Assembly: GCA_009773635.1 (NCBI GenBank)
Contig: WSYC01000014.1
Span: forward strand, 62,001-126,000
Length of the DNA stretch: 64,000 nt
DNA from: Beijerinckiaceae bacterium
Lineage (GTDB): Bacteria > Pseudomonadota > Alphaproteobacteria > Rhizobiales > Beijerinckiaceae
Direction: 5' to 3'
Shown: positions 8,803 through 18,038 of the stretch, piece after piece
Numbering within the stretch: position 1 is the first letter of the stretch
Layout of the letters: each line of letters starts with the position of its first letter
Position numbers and translations under genes: made by a program
Notes under the pieces: generated by a model
Told to the model about the DNA's origin: nothing
Databases searched by the model: none
What the model saw: the letters and a program-made list of their open reading frames with translations, nothing else

Positions 8803-10473
8803 ATGACACGACTGGACAACGCCCGCACCATTCGCGCTCCGCGCGGCAGCGACATCTCTGCCAAGAGCTGGCTCACCGAAGCGCCTTTGCGGATGCTGAT
8901 GAACAACCTCGACGCGGAAGTCGCGGAAAAGCCCGGCGAGCTCGTCGTCTATGGCGGCATCGGTCGCGCCGCCCGCGACTGGGAAAGCTTTGATCGTATT
9001 GTATCGACCCTGCGACGGCTTGAAGCCGACGAAACATTGCTTGTTCAATCGGGTAAACCGGTCGGTGTGTTCAAGACCCACCCCGATGCGCCGCGCGTGT
9101 TGATCGCGAATTCGAACCTGGTGCCGCATTGGGCCACCTGGGACCACTTCAACGAACTCGATAGGAAGGGTCTGATGATGTACGGCCAGATGACGGCCGG
9201 CTCATGGATCTACATCGGCTCCCAGGGCATCGTGCAGGGCACGTATGAAACCTTCGTGGAAATGGGTCGCCAGCATTACGGCGGCGACCTCTCCGGCCGC
9301 TGGATTCTCACCGCCGGCCTCGGGGGCATGGGCGGCGCGCAACCGCTGGCGGCAACCATGGCCGGCGCGTCCTGCCTCGCGGTGGAATGCCGGCCGTCCT
9401 CGATCGAGTTTCGCCTGCGCACCGGTTATGTCGATGTGCAGGCGAAAGACCTCGACGATGCCCTCGCCATCATCGAAAAATCCTGCCGCGAGAAAAAGGC
9501 GGTTTCGGTCGCCCTTCTGGGCAATGCCGCCGATGTTTTCCCCGAACTTGTCCGTCGCGGCGTGCGCCCGGATTGCGTCACCGACCAGACCTCTGCGCAT
9601 GATCCGCTGAACGGCTATCTGCCAAAGGGCTGGACGGTGGCGGAGTGGGAAGCCAAGCGAACCTCGGACCCGACGGGACTTGTGGCAGCAGCAAAGCACT
9701 CGATGGCGACGCATGTTCGCGCGATGCTTGATTTCCACAAGGCGGGAATTCCAACCGTCGATTACGGCAACAATATCCGCCAGATGGCGCTGGAGGACGG
9801 CGTAGCGAACGCCTTCGATTTCCCCGGTTTTGTGCCGGCTTACATTCGCCCGCTTTTTTGCCGGGGTATCGGTCCTTTCCGCTGGGCGGCACTCTCTGGT
9901 GACCCCGAGGACATCTACAAGACCGATGCGAAGGTTAAACAAATTTTGCCGGACAACAAACACCTTCATCGCTGGCTCGACATGGCGCGCGAACGCATCA
10001 AATTTCAGGGTCTTCCGGCGCGAATCTGCTGGGTCGGCCTTGGTGATCGCCATCGCCTCGGCCTTGCTTTCAACGAGATGGTGGCCTCGGGCGAGTTGAA
10101 AGCACCGATCGTTATCGGGCGAGATCATCTTGATTCCGGCTCGGTCGCCTCGCCCAACCGCGAGACGGAGGCGATGAAGGACGGCTCGGACGCCGTGTCC
10201 GATTGGCCGCTGCTCAACGCCCTTCTGAACTGCGCATCCGGTGCGACATGGGTGTCGCTGCATCATGGCGGCGGCGTCGGCATGGGCTTTTCGCAGCATT
10301 CGGGCATGGTGATCTGCGCCGATGGCACGGCGGACGCCGCGCGGCGAATCAGCCGCGTGCTCTGGAACGACCCGGCCACTGGCGTGATGCGCCACGCGGA
10401 TGCGGGCTATGACATCGCCATCGATTGCGCGCGCGCGAACGGTCTTGATCTGCCGAGCCTCCAGGCGCGGTGA
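8803..10473 (+). CDS. hutU: Urocanate hydratase HutU
   Basis: 556 residues, full length for the family. It converts urocanate to imidazolone propionate using tightly bound NAD+ as an electrophile. Diagnostic segments: [40 protein letters not shown], the dinucleotide loop [35 protein letters not shown] and the [17 protein letters not shown] region. It is the last gene of hutIHGU, 12 bases after hutG. A hairpin terminator follows. Confidence 0.97.
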   Translation: MTRLDNARTIRAPRGSDISAKSWLTEAPLRMLMNNLDAEVAEKPGELVVYGGIGRAARDWESFDRIVSTLRRLEADETLLVQSGKPVGVFKTHPDAPRVLIANSNLVPHWATWDHFNELDRKGLMMYGQMTAGSWIYIGSQGIVQGTYETFVEMGRQHYGGDLSGRWILTAGLGGMGGAQPLAATMAGASCLAVECRPSSIEFRLRTGYVDVQAKDLDDALAIIEKSCREKKAVSVALLGNAADVFPELVRRGVRPDCVTDQTSAHDPLNGYLPKGWTVAEWEAKRTSDPTGLVAAAKHSMATHVRAMLDFHKAGIPTVDYGNNIRQMALEDGVANAFDFPGFVPAYIRPLFCRGIGPFRWAALSGDPEDIYKTDAKVKQILPDNKHLHRWLDMARERIKFQGLPARICWVGLGDRHRLGLAFNEMVASGELKAPIVIGRDHLDSGSVASPNRETEAMKDGSDAVSDWPLLNALLNCASGATWVSLHHGGGVGMGFSQHSGMVICADGTADAARRISRVLWNDPATGVMRHADAGYDIAIDCARANGLDLPSLQAR

Positions 10474-10500
10474 GGCCTGAACAAACACTCTGATAACAAA

Positions 10501-10524
10501 AAAGGCGCATGAAAATGCGCCTTT
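10501..10524. terminator. Bidirectional terminator between hutU and the helicase gene
   Basis: AAAGGCGCAT-GAAA-ATGCGCCTTT is a perfect 10-bp stem with a GAAA tetraloop. Read on minus it ends in a run of six T residues, making a strong terminator for the helicase. Read on plus the T-rich tail is looser (CCTGATTTTATT). It sits between two convergent genes and probably serves both. Confidence 0.85.
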
Positions 10525-10549
10525 CCTGATTTTATTAGCCGAACCTCGT

Positions 10550-11869
10550 TCAGGCTGCAAACTGCCCCGATGAGCGCCCCTGCCCCCCACCGCCGGAGCG
10601 GCGGCGACGATTGCGCTGGGGCTGGCCATTGCGCTCGCCTTGGCGTTCCCCGCTGCGGCCCGGCGCGTGATGGCCCCGGTTGCCGTCGTTGCGGTTCTGC
10701 TCGGAAGCCGGCAGGCGCGGCGGCGGCGCAGTCATCACGAAGCCTTCCGGCAGCGCGAGAACCGGCACGGGAAGCCGCGTCAGCTTTTCGATATCGCGCA
10801 GGAACGGCCGCTCCTCGTTCGAACAGAACGACATCGCGATGCCGGAGGCACCCGCGCGGGCGGTGCGCCCGATGCGGTGGACATAGGCTTCCGACACATT
10901 CGGCAGCTCGAAGTTGATGACATGCGTCACGCCGTCGACATCAATGCCGCGCGCGGCGATATCGGTCGCGACAAGCACGCGGCACGCGCCTTCCTTGAAC
11001 GCGGCCAGCGCCTTCTCACGCTGGGCCTGGCTTTTGTTGCCATGGATTGCCATCGCCTGGATACGGGCGTTGACGAGGTGCTTCACCACCTTGTCCGCGC
11101 CATGCTTGGTGCGGGTAAAGACGAGCACGCGCTCGATCGCAGGATCGAGCAGCACCGCATGCAGGAGGTTCTGCTTGGCCGAGACCGGCACGAACATCAC
11201 GCCCTGCGTCACCCGCTCGGCGGTCGTGGCAACGGGGGTCACCGAAACCTTCACGGGGTCCTTGAGGAACTGATCGGCGAGGCCCGAAATTGTCTTCGGC
11301 ATGGTTGCCGAGAAGAAGAGGCTCTGGCGCTGCTTCGGCAGCATCGGAATGATGCGCTTCAGCGGCACGATGAAGCCGAGATCGAGCATCTGGTCGGCCT
11401 CGTCGAGGACAAGGATTTCGAGGTCTTTCAGCGTCAGCGCCTTCTGGTCGATGAGGTCGAGCAGGCGGCCCGGCGTCGCGACGAGAATGTCGGCACCGGT
11501 CGAAAGCCGCTTGATCTGCTTGCCGACCGGCACACCGCCGAACACGACATCGATCGAGAGGTGCATGAACTTGCCATAGGCGCGGAAGCTGTCCGCGATC
11601 TGGCTGGCGAGTTCGCGGGTCGGGCTGAGAATCAACGCCCGGCAGGAGCGCGGCTTGCACGTCACGCCGGATTTGCCGAGCGTATGCAGGATCGGCAGCG
11701 CGAAGGCTGCGGTCTTGCCGGTGCCGGTCTGGGCGATGCCGAGCAGATCCTTGCCGGCGAGCGCATGGGGAATGGCCTGCGACTGGATCGGCGTCGGCTT
11801 GGTGTAGCCCTCGGCGGCGAGTGCTTTTTGCAACGGCGCGAGCAGGGCGAAATCGGAAAACGATGTCAA
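10550..11869 (-). CDS. DEAD-box RNA helicase, RhlE-like
   Basis: About 439 residues from a TTG at 11869 that begins (M)TSFSDFALLAPLQKAL, the usual start of RhlE-type proteins. Upstream in-frame codons back to 12034 have no family resemblance. Motifs in order: Q-motif (KPTPIQSQAIP), I (AQTGTGKTAAF), Ia (PTRELASQ), II (LDEADQMLDLGF), III (SAT), IV (VLVFTRTKHGAD), V (ATDIAARGIDV) and VI (HRIGRTARAG). The tail is rich in Arg, Gly, Asn and Gln, as in cold-associated RNA helicases. Neighbouring S21 and cold-shock genes fit an RNA-metabolism role. Confidence 0.92.
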   Translation of the reverse strand: MTSFSDFALLAPLQKALAAEGYTKPTPIQSQAIPHALAGKDLLGIAQTGTGKTAAFALPILHTLGKSGVTCKPRSCRALILSPTRELASQIADSFRAYGKFMHLSIDVVFGGVPVGKQIKRLSTGADILVATPGRLLDLIDQKALTLKDLEILVLDEADQMLDLGFIVPLKRIIPMLPKQRQSLFFSATMPKTISGLADQFLKDPVKVSVTPVATTAERVTQGVMFVPVSAKQNLLHAVLLDPAIERVLVFTRTKHGADKVVKHLVNARIQAMAIHGNKSQAQREKALAAFKEGACRVLVATDIAARGIDVDGVTHVINFELPNVSEAYVHRIGRTARAGASGIAMSFCSNEERPFLRDIEKLTRLPVPVLALPEGFVMTAPPPRLPASEQNRNDGNRGHHAPGRSGERQGERNGQPQRNRRRRSGGGGQGRSSGQFAA

Positions 11870-12211
11870 AGGATAATCTTTCTGGAACGCTGTCGCGGGA
11901 ACTTTGCCCGACAGACAGCAACGGCCCCGACGCCCGATCGAGCGTTGAGGACCAAAGGACGACCCGCGTGAATGGGGGAAGTCAGGGCAAGGGGAACGAA
12001 TGAAGGGGGAAGCCGGCACCAAGTTCTGGCGCAATCACGCTGCTTCACACACGCGTCATCTTTCGTTTGATCGCGGCTTCCGGTGCAGGACCCGAAGGCC
12101 TTTCTGCAGAAAGCCGCTCAAAGGCGACGCTGTCGTTCTCGGGGTGCAATGCGCTTGTTGCATTGCAATGTCAAGCGGCACGCGATGGTGCCGCCCGAGG
12201 TATCGTCAGAA
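11870..12211. other. Intergenic region upstream of the helicase gene
   Basis: With the adjacent hairpin this leaves about 370 bases without a supported gene. It should hold the helicase promoter on minus, but I could not pick out convincing hexamers. It contains the 14-base palindrome CTTTCTGCAGAAAG at 12100-12113 and a weak inverted repeat TGCAATG...CATTGCA at 12145-12167. Open frames here look like non-coding high-GC frames. Confidence 0.5.
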
Positions 12212-12231
12212 CCGGGCACAGCTGTGCCCGG
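12212..12231 (-). terminator. 20-base perfect palindrome after rpsU
   Basis: CCGGGCACAG followed by its exact reverse complement, 12 bases after the rpsU stop on minus. It can fold into a very stable hairpin, but the loop would have to open part of the centre and no clear U-run follows on minus. It is probably the 3' end or decay barrier of the rpsU transcript. A protein-binding role is possible. Confidence 0.5.
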
Positions 12232-12243
12232 CAAAAATCGTTT

Positions 12244-12513
12244 TCAGCGGGTGCCGGTCATGCCCGGGCGCGGGGGAACGCCATCGCGCGGCTTGGGCTT
12301 CGGCATCGGCAGCAGGCCTTCGCGCTGCATCTTCTTGCGCTGGAGCTTGCGGGCGCGGCGAACGGCTTCGCCCTTCTCGCGGTTCTTCTTCTCGGACGGC
12401 TTTTCATACGCCTTCCGCTGACGCATCTCGCGGAACACGCCCTCGCGCTGCATCTTTTTCTTCAGCACGCGAAGCGCCTGCTCCACATTGTTGTCACGAA
12501 CCAGAACCTGCAA
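12244..12513 (-). CDS. rpsU: 30S ribosomal protein S21
   Basis: 89 residues. The S21 core is clear: [20 protein letters not shown], then [20 protein letters not shown] and a long Arg/Lys helix ([16 protein letters not shown]). The C-terminal extension ([16 protein letters not shown]...) is longer than in E. coli and common in alphaproteobacteria. The start is a TTG at 12511-12513 with GGGGTGACC before it; there is no in-frame ATG that keeps the conserved N-terminus. It lies downstream of the cold-shock gene on minus. Confidence 0.93.
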   Translation of the reverse strand: MQVLVRDNNVEQALRVLKKKMQREGVFREMRQRKAYEKPSEKKNREKGEAVRRARKLQRKKMQREGLLPMPKPKPRDGVPPRPGMTGTR

Positions 12514-12547
12514 AGGTCACCCCTAGAGAAAACGATCGAAAATGAAA

Positions 12548-12580
12548 AACCCCGGACAGAGCGAAAGCCCCGCCGGGGTT
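12548..12580 (-). terminator. Terminator between the cold-shock gene and rpsU
   Basis: On minus, AACCCCGG pairs with CCGGGGTT across a short internal segment that can itself fold. The right arm runs into TTTTTCATTTT, a good U-tract. It lies 63 bases after the cold-shock stop and 35 before the rpsU start, so rpsU either has its own short promoter or depends on read-through. Confidence 0.75.
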
Positions 12581-12642
12581 GATGTGTCGCGAAAGGCCTT
12601 CACCCCTGCACGAAGCAGTGGATCGGCCGTCCGCAGGGATTG

Positions 12643-12855
12643 TCAGTCAACGAGCTGGAGACGGTCAGCGGCCGACTTGCCCGAACGGCGATCAGCAACG
12701 ATCTCGTACGAGATCTTCTGACCTTCATTCAGACCGTTGAGGCCCGCGCGCTCGACAGCGCTGATGTGAACGAATACGTCGGTGCCGCCGGCGTCGGGCT
12801 GGATGAAGCCGAAGCCCTTCTGAGCGTTGAACCACTTAACGGTTCCGGTTTGCAT
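12643..12855 (-). CDS. Cold-shock domain protein, CspA family
   Basis: 70 residues from the ATG at 12855, preceded by AAAGGTA. Starts further upstream would add a tail unlike the family. The single cold-shock domain has RNP1 KGFGFI and RNP2 VFVHI, beginning [17 protein letters not shown] and ending in basic residues. It binds single-stranded RNA/DNA and acts as an RNA chaperone. It is first in the Csp-S21 pair on minus. Confidence 0.95.
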   Translation of the reverse strand: MQTGTVKWFNAQKGFGFIQPDAGGTDVFVHISAVERAGLNGLNEGQKISYEIVADRRSGKSAADRLQLVD

Positions 12856-13174
12856 GGGAGTACCTTTGGATAGAGAGTGACAAATCAACGCACGCAACAG
12901 CATCGGCATTTTGCCATCAGCACATGCGCCGTCCATCGATGTTCGTTGGAGAGGTCGTCAGCCAAAGTGGCCCAGAGGTCCACGGGGGCAAAGTCATTCG
13001 GCCGAAACTCGATCTGGGGTTGATAACAGCCTTTTGCTGTTCCGGCAAGGAAGATTGCCGAGAAAGCGCGTCGTCCGGAAAAATCAGGAAAAAATTCCAC
13101 CCCTGGCCCGATTGATGCCTGTAGAGGCACTTTATCGCGCCAAAGCGGAAGTTGGAGAGCTCAAATCGCTGCCT
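12856..13174. other. Intergenic region, leader of the cold-shock gene
   Basis: 319 bases between the cold-shock ATG and the 3' end of the FAA-hydrolase-family gene, both on minus. It should contain the cold-shock promoter and probably a long 5' leader. I saw no strong hairpin terminator for a transcript arriving from upstream. An 81-codon open frame at 12885-13130 on minus has no recognisable features. Confidence 0.5.
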
Positions 13175-14365
13175 TCAGCCCAGAAGTCGCCGCTGCGCGA
13201 GGTTACGCATGAGCGCTCCGACACCGAAGTCCCAGCGCGCGCAGGCATCGCTCGCCTTCATGCGGTTCACGAGCGCGCCGAGCTTCGGCGTCGCGATCGT
13301 CACGATGTCGCCATAGGCATGCGTGAAGCCCTTGCCCGGCGCGCCGCGATCCTGCGAGGGCGCGAACAGCGTGCCGAGGAACAGCACGGCCCCGTCGGGA
13401 TACTGGTGGTGCGGGCCGATCATCTGGCTGGCGATATCGGCGGGGTCGCGGCTGATCTTCGCCATGTTGGATGCGCCGTTGAGCACGAAGCCATCCTCTC
13501 CCGCCACGGTGAGCGTCAGCTCCATGTGCCTGACATCATCGAGGCCGAAGCCCTCGTCGAAGAGGCGGATGAAAGGTCCGAGTGAACAGGAGGCGTTATT
13601 GTCCTTCGCCTTGCCGAGCAGCAGCGCCGAGCGACCCTCGACATCGCGCAGGTTGACATCATTGCCGAGCATCGCGCCGATGATTGTGCCGGAGGATGCC
13701 ACCACCAGCACCACCTCCGGCTCCGGGTTGTTCCAGCTCGACGTCGGATGCAGGCCGGCGTCCGCGCCTGTGCCGACCGCGGACATTGGCTGCGCCTTGG
13801 TGAAGATTTCCGCATCCGGGCCGATACCAACCTCGAGATACTGGCTCCAGGCGCCTTGCGCGATCAGCACGTCCTTGAGCCGCATCGCCTCGGGCGAACC
13901 GGGCCTGAGCTTCGAGAGATCATCTCCCACAAGTCCGGTGATTTCCGTGCGGATCGCTGCCGCAGCGGCCGGGTTGCCGCGCGCCTTCTCCTCGATGACG
14001 CGTTCGAGCATCGAGATCGCGAAGGTCACCCCGGCTGCCTTGATCGCCTGAAGATCGGTCGGCGCGATGAGCCAAGGAAGGCTCGGGTTGCGATGATCGG
14101 GCGCGGCATTGGCCAGAATGGCCGCGATCGACCCGAGATTCTCGCCGGATGCTGCCCTCAGTGCCGCCGCCGGGTTCGCCGCCTCGCAGAGATCACTGAC
14201 CGTCGCGAAGGTTCCGGTGATGTCGATGACCTCGCCCTTGCGCAGGGTCACCACCGAGGGACCACCAACGTCCGGCCGCCAGACGCGCCCGACCAGCGCA
14301 GCCGCGGCGGCATCAACCGGCAGAGTCGTTTCCGGGCGGAGGTGGGAAGCGACGTCGAGGCTCAT
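13175..14365 (-). CDS. Fumarylacetoacetate hydrolase-family protein
   Basis: 396 residues. It matches the FAH-superfamily group of about 390-400 residues by its C-terminal half: SSWNNPEPEVVLVVASSGTIIGAMLGNDVNLRDVEGRS with the metal-binding E-x-E, then GLDDVRHMELTL. Members cleave or dehydrate 2-keto acids, including 2-keto-3-deoxy sugar acids. The ATG at 14365 follows GGAGA. It is third in the minus operon RidA, PLP enzyme, FAH, so it may process a keto acid made by the PLP enzyme. The substrate is unknown. Confidence 0.82.
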   Translation of the reverse strand: MSLDVASHLRPETTLPVDAAAAALVGRVWRPDVGGPSVVTLRKGEVIDITGTFATVSDLCEAANPAAALRAASGENLGSIAAILANAAPDHRNPSLPWLIAPTDLQAIKAAGVTFAISMLERVIEEKARGNPAAAAAIRTEITGLVGDDLSKLRPGSPEAMRLKDVLIAQGAWSQYLEVGIGPDAEIFTKAQPMSAVGTGADAGLHPTSSWNNPEPEVVLVVASSGTIIGAMLGNDVNLRDVEGRSALLLGKAKDNNASCSLGPFIRLFDEGFGLDDVRHMELTLTVAGEDGFVLNGASNMAKISRDPADIASQMIGPHHQYPDGAVLFLGTLFAPSQDRGAPGKGFTHAYGDIVTIATPKLGALVNRMKASDACARWDFGVGALMRNLAQRRLLG

Positions 14366-14463
14366 TGGGGGATCTCCAGGCGTTGTCCGAAATGAAATGC
14401 CGCGTCAGGTCGCTCGAAAGCGTATCTGCGGCCGGGGGATACGGAAGGGCAGCGTCTCGCCCA

Positions 14464-15543
14464 TCACGTCAACCGGCCGCGCGCCTCGACATCGATGCGC
14501 TCGACGATCTCCTCGCCGCGCACCAGCACCAGCGCGCCGACGACATTCACGACCGGGCAGATGTGATTGGGGATGACACGCACGACATCGCCGACCTTCG
14601 GCCGGTCATTGCAGCGTGCGAGATCAAGAAAGCCGTGTTCTTCCGCAAAACGCGCGACCTCGGCTTCCGGGTGTTCGAGAATATGGCCGTAACCCTTGAG
14701 GCCCCAGCCGGTATCCGTGGTGAAAACCTTCGAACCCGCATCGAGAATGCCGCGCTCTGGCCCGCCGCGACTGACGACTGTGGTGTAGATGCGCAGCGCG
14801 CATTCTTCCATGCTGGCAAACCCCGCCGCCATCATCATCCGGTCGTTGAAGATGGAAGTGCCCGCGCGGTGCTCAGTCTGGCCGTCGAGCGAGCCCAGGT
14901 TCAGCAGGTTCGGTGTGCCGCCGCTGGAGATCACGCGGATATCAAGCCCGACTTCGCGCAAGCCCGCGCGTACCTCGGCGATGAAGGCATTGCTGATCGC
15001 CGCGCCATCCTCTGGCGGATACATCATCAGCCCGTCGAACACGAGGCCGGGCGTGGCTGCGATTTTTTTCGCGAGCGTGATCGCCTCCGCCGAGGTCTCG
15101 ACACCCGCACGCTTGCGGCCGGTGTCACATTCGACGAGCACATGGAGATCATGCCCGGCCAGCGCGGCAGCGGTTGCGAGGTGTTCGACCACCAGCGGAT
15201 TGTCGGCGGCGACGCTCATCCGCGCCTTGTTCATCAGGGCCGCGAGACGTGCCATCTTCTCCTCACCGAGGAGATTGTAGGAGATGAAGATGTCATCGAG
15301 CCCACCCTCGGCCATGGCCTCGGCCTCGCCGATCTTCTGGCAGGTGATGCCCTTCGCACCGGCGTCGCGCTGCATTTTGGCCAGCAGCACGCTCTTGTGG
15401 GTCTTGATATGCGGTCGGTTGGCGATGCCCTTGGCATCACACAACGCCTGCACCTTCGCGATATTGCGCTCGACGACATCGAGATCGACGACCAGCGCCG
15501 GTGTTCCGATCTCGCGGGCAATGCGCATCTTCAGCGGTTCCAT
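14464..15543 (-). CDS. D-threonine aldolase / D-serine dehydratase-like PLP enzyme
   Basis: 359 residues, alanine-racemase fold type III with the D-serine-dehydratase-like C-terminus. The Schiff-base lysine is K47 in RPHIKTHKS, and the C-terminal metal pair is in PNHICPVVNV (H-x-C). TPALVVDLDVVERNI at the start is typical. Relatives cleave D-threonine to glycine and acetaldehyde, or dehydrate D-serine or D-3-hydroxyaspartate. RidA next door would help if it dehydrates its substrate, because that produces a reactive enamine/imine. The start follows GGGGAGAG. Confidence 0.87.
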   Translation of the reverse strand: MEPLKMRIAREIGTPALVVDLDVVERNIAKVQALCDAKGIANRPHIKTHKSVLLAKMQRDAGAKGITCQKIGEAEAMAEGGLDDIFISYNLLGEEKMARLAALMNKARMSVAADNPLVVEHLATAAALAGHDLHVLVECDTGRKRAGVETSAEAITLAKKIAATPGLVFDGLMMYPPEDGAAISNAFIAEVRAGLREVGLDIRVISSGGTPNLLNLGSLDGQTEHRAGTSIFNDRMMMAAGFASMEECALRIYTTVVSRGGPERGILDAGSKVFTTDTGWGLKGYGHILEHPEAEVARFAEEHGFLDLARCNDRPKVGDVVRVIPNHICPVVNVVGALVLVRGEEIVERIDVEARGRLT

Positions 15544-15566
15544 CGCGATCTCTCCCCGTTGGCTGA

Positions 15567-16028
15567 TCAGGATCGTATCAGCAGGATGGCTTCGATCTCA
15601 ACCGCCATGCGGTTGGGGAGCGAACCCATCCCCACCGCCGAGCGCGCGTGCCGACCGGCTTCGCCCAGCACGTCCACCAGAAGATCGGAGCAGCCGTTGA
15701 TCACCTTGGGATGATCGGCAAAATCCGGCTCCGCATTCACCATGCCGAGCAGTTTCACCACCGCCTCAATGCGCGAGAGTTCACCCAGCGCCTGCTTGGC
15801 CACCGCCAGCATATTGAGGCCGGTGAGGCGCGCCTCCTGATAAGCGTCCTCGACCGACATGTCCCGTCCGAGGCGGCCATGCAGATAGGTGCCATCGGCG
15901 CGCTTCGGCCCTTGCCCGGAGAGGTAGAGAAGGTTCCCGGCGAAGCGGGCCGGCACATAGTTGGCAACCGGCACCGGCGCGATCGGCAAGGTAAGGCCCA
16001 TGGATTTCAGGCGATCTTCGGGGGTCAT
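15567..16028 (-). CDS. RidA/YjgF-family imine deaminase
   Basis: 153 residues from the ATG at 16028 with AAGGA upstream; earlier in-frame codons are not conserved in the family. Seen: LYLSGQGP, the tail segment ARSAVGMGSLPNRMAVEIEAI with the arginine that binds the substrate carboxylate in RidA, and the trimer-fold length. It is longer than E. coli RidA and fits the extended subgroup. RidA proteins hydrolyse 2-aminoacrylate and similar imines. It is first in a minus operon with a PLP enzyme that may produce such an imine. Confidence 0.86.
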   Translation of the reverse strand: MTPEDRLKSMGLTLPIAPVPVANYVPARFAGNLLYLSGQGPKRADGTYLHGRLGRDMSVEDAYQEARLTGLNMLAVAKQALGELSRIEAVVKLLGMVNAEPDFADHPKVINGCSDLLVDVLGEAGRHARSAVGMGSLPNRMAVEIEAILLIRS

Positions 16029-16370
16029 GGTCACGCATCCTTGGCAGGGTTGTTCGAACAAAAAGGGCGGCCTGAGCCATCCTTGCGGCATCGGCACCGC
16101 GCAACTCTGACCGCCATCCAGCGGCAAGGCAACGCCGGTGATGAATTTGCATGTGCGAGGGCTGGCGCCCCGCCCCTCGATAGCGCTTGACTGCCAGAGA
16201 TCATCACGAAATGTAAACAGGGCAATTCCTTTCGCGCGGATTGATCCAGAACGTGCGGAATGCACACTCCGGCACGGTCGGCAAAGCCAACGCCGGAGGG
16301 CAAGGCAGCGGGCGAACCGCTGCCAGCACAAGATGCCGTACGCCGGCGCGAGGGTTCAGGGAGAAACGAG
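16029..16370. other. Divergent intergenic region
   Basis: 342 bases between the minus-strand RidA operon and the plus-strand ligase cluster. It must contain both promoters. I found no convincing sigma-70 pair, long palindrome or repeat. The ligase frame is open upstream to 16260, but that part lacks any AMP-ligase resemblance. Confidence 0.5.
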
Positions 16371-18038
16371 ATGAGCGCAGCCCCCGGAGGTAGCCAAAAC
16401 CCGGTGGACGGCAACACGCCCGCAGGCGGCGTCGCGCCCAATTCAAGACGCGTGATGAACCTCGCTCATGTCATCCGCCAGAATGCACGCCGCTTTCCTG
16501 ATCTTCCGGGGCTGATCTGGGGCGATCTGCGCTGGAACTGGGCCGAGATCGACCGCGAGGTCAACGCCTTCGCCACGGCGCTTGCCGCGCGCGGCATCAC
16601 CAAGGGTGACCGGGTTCTGGTGCACTCGAAGAACACGGCTCAGATGTTCTTCTCGATGTATGCCTGCTTCAAACTCGGTGCTGTCTGGGTGCCCACCAAT
16701 TTCCGCTTGATGCCGGATGAACTCGTCTATCTCGGCACGTTCTCGGGTGCGAAAGGCTTTCTCTGCCACGGTGATTTTCCCGATCACGCCGCGACAGTGG
16801 CGAAAGAAGTGCCGAACGTCGAATTCATCTGGCGGCTCGACGAGCAGGCTAAACCCACCACTTTCGGCGAAGCCAACATGGGCGACCTCCTCGCCCGCCA
16901 CCGCGGTGAGCGCGTTGCCGATGCTGCGGTCGATCACCATGATCCCTGCTGGTTTTTCTTCACCTCTGGCACCACCGGGCGTTCGAAGGCCTCTGTGCTT
17001 TGCCATGGGCAGATGGCCTTCGTGCTGACAAACCACCTCTGCGATCTCCTGCCCGGCACCACCGAGAAGGACGCGAGCCTCGTGGTCGCGCCGCTCAGCC
17101 ATGGCGCCGGCGTGCACCAGATGAACATCGTGGCGCGCGGCGCGCCGACCATCCTGCTGCCGACCGAGCGCTTCGACATCGAGGAAGCGTTCCGGCTCAT
17201 CGAGCAGTATCGTGTCACCAACATGTTCACGGTGCCGACGATCCTGAAGCTCCTGACCGAACACCCGGCCGTGGATCGCTTCGATCATTCCTCGCTGCGC
17301 CACATCATCTACGCCGGCGCGCCGATGTACCGCGAGGATCAGAAATACGCGCTCAAGAAACTCGGCAAGGTCATCGTTCAGTATTTCGGGCTCGGCGAGG
17401 TCACCGGCAACATCACGGTGTTGCCGCCGGCGCTGCACGATCCCGACGATCACGCCAACACCAAGGTCGGCACCTGCGGCTTCGAGCGCACGGGCATGCA
17501 GGTCGCGATCATGGATGATGCCGGCAACGAGCTTCAACCCTTCGAGACCGGGGAAATCTGCGTCATCGGCCCTGCTGTTTTTGCCGGCTATTATAATAAT
17601 GCGGAAGCCAATGCGAAGGCGTTCCGCGACGGGTGGTTCCGCACCGGCGACCTTGGCCATATGGACGAACAGGGCTTCGTCTATATCACCGGGCGCGCCT
17701 CCGACATGTATATCTCCGGCGGCTCGAACATCTACCCGCGCGAGGTCGAGGAGAAGATCCTCACCCACCCGGCCATTGCTGAGGTCGCGGTGCTCGGCGT
17801 GCCGGACAAGCTCTGGGGCGAGGTCGGCGTCGCCGTCTGCGTCTTGCGTGATGGCATGAGCCTGAGCGAGGATGAAGCGGCGGCGTTTCTGGCGCCGAAA
17901 GTGCCGCGCTACAAGATGCCGAAGCGCTTCTTCTTCTGGGATACGCTGCCGAAATCCGGTTACGGCAAGGTGCCCAAACGCATGGTCAAGGATGTGCTGG
18001 AAGCCCGCGGCCTCCTCGGCCCGGACGGATTGGTGTGA
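16371..18038 (+). CDS. Acyl-CoA synthetase (AMP-forming ligase)
   Basis: About 555 residues from the ATG at 16371 (GGGAG ribosome site); a later ATG at 16456, beginning MNLAHVIRQNARRFPD, is also possible. ANL-superfamily motifs: P-loop FFTSGTTGRSKAS, the FGLGEVTG adenine site, GWFRTGDLGHMDEQGFVYITGR hinge, SGGSNIYPREVEE and the catalytic lysine in PKSGYGKVPKR. It activates a carboxylic acid to its CoA thioester. It heads a CoA-based catabolic cluster and overlaps the next gene by 4 bases; the acid is unknown. Confidence 0.92.
   Translation: MSAAPGGSQNPVDGNTPAGGVAPNSRRVMNLAHVIRQNARRFPDLPGLIWGDLRWNWAEIDREVNAFATALAARGITKGDRVLVHSKNTAQMFFSMYACFKLGAVWVPTNFRLMPDELVYLGTFSGAKGFLCHGDFPDHAATVAKEVPNVEFIWRLDEQAKPTTFGEANMGDLLARHRGERVADAAVDHHDPCWFFFTSGTTGRSKASVLCHGQMAFVLTNHLCDLLPGTTEKDASLVVAPLSHGAGVHQMNIVARGAPTILLPTERFDIEEAFRLIEQYRVTNMFTVPTILKLLTEHPAVDRFDHSSLRHIIYAGAPMYREDQKYALKKLGKVIVQYFGLGEVTGNITVLPPALHDPDDHANTKVGTCGFERTGMQVAIMDDAGNELQPFETGEICVIGPAVFAGYYNNAEANAKAFRDGWFRTGDLGHMDEQGFVYITGRASDMYISGGSNIYPREVEEKILTHPAIAEVAVLGVPDKLWGEVGVAVCVLRDGMSLSEDEAAAFLAPKVPRYKMPKRFFFWDTLPKSGYGKVPKRMVKDVLEARGLLGPDGLV

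Noticed and set aside
12145-12167. Inverted repeat TGCAATG...CATTGCA as a terminator
   Set aside because: Only a 7-bp AT-containing stem with a 9-base loop and no U-tract; it is upstream of the helicase gene rather than at a gene end.
12885-13130. An 81-codon small protein on minus upstream of the cold-shock gene
   Set aside because: No ribosome site, no recognisable motif, and overlap with the probable leader of the cold-shock mRNA.
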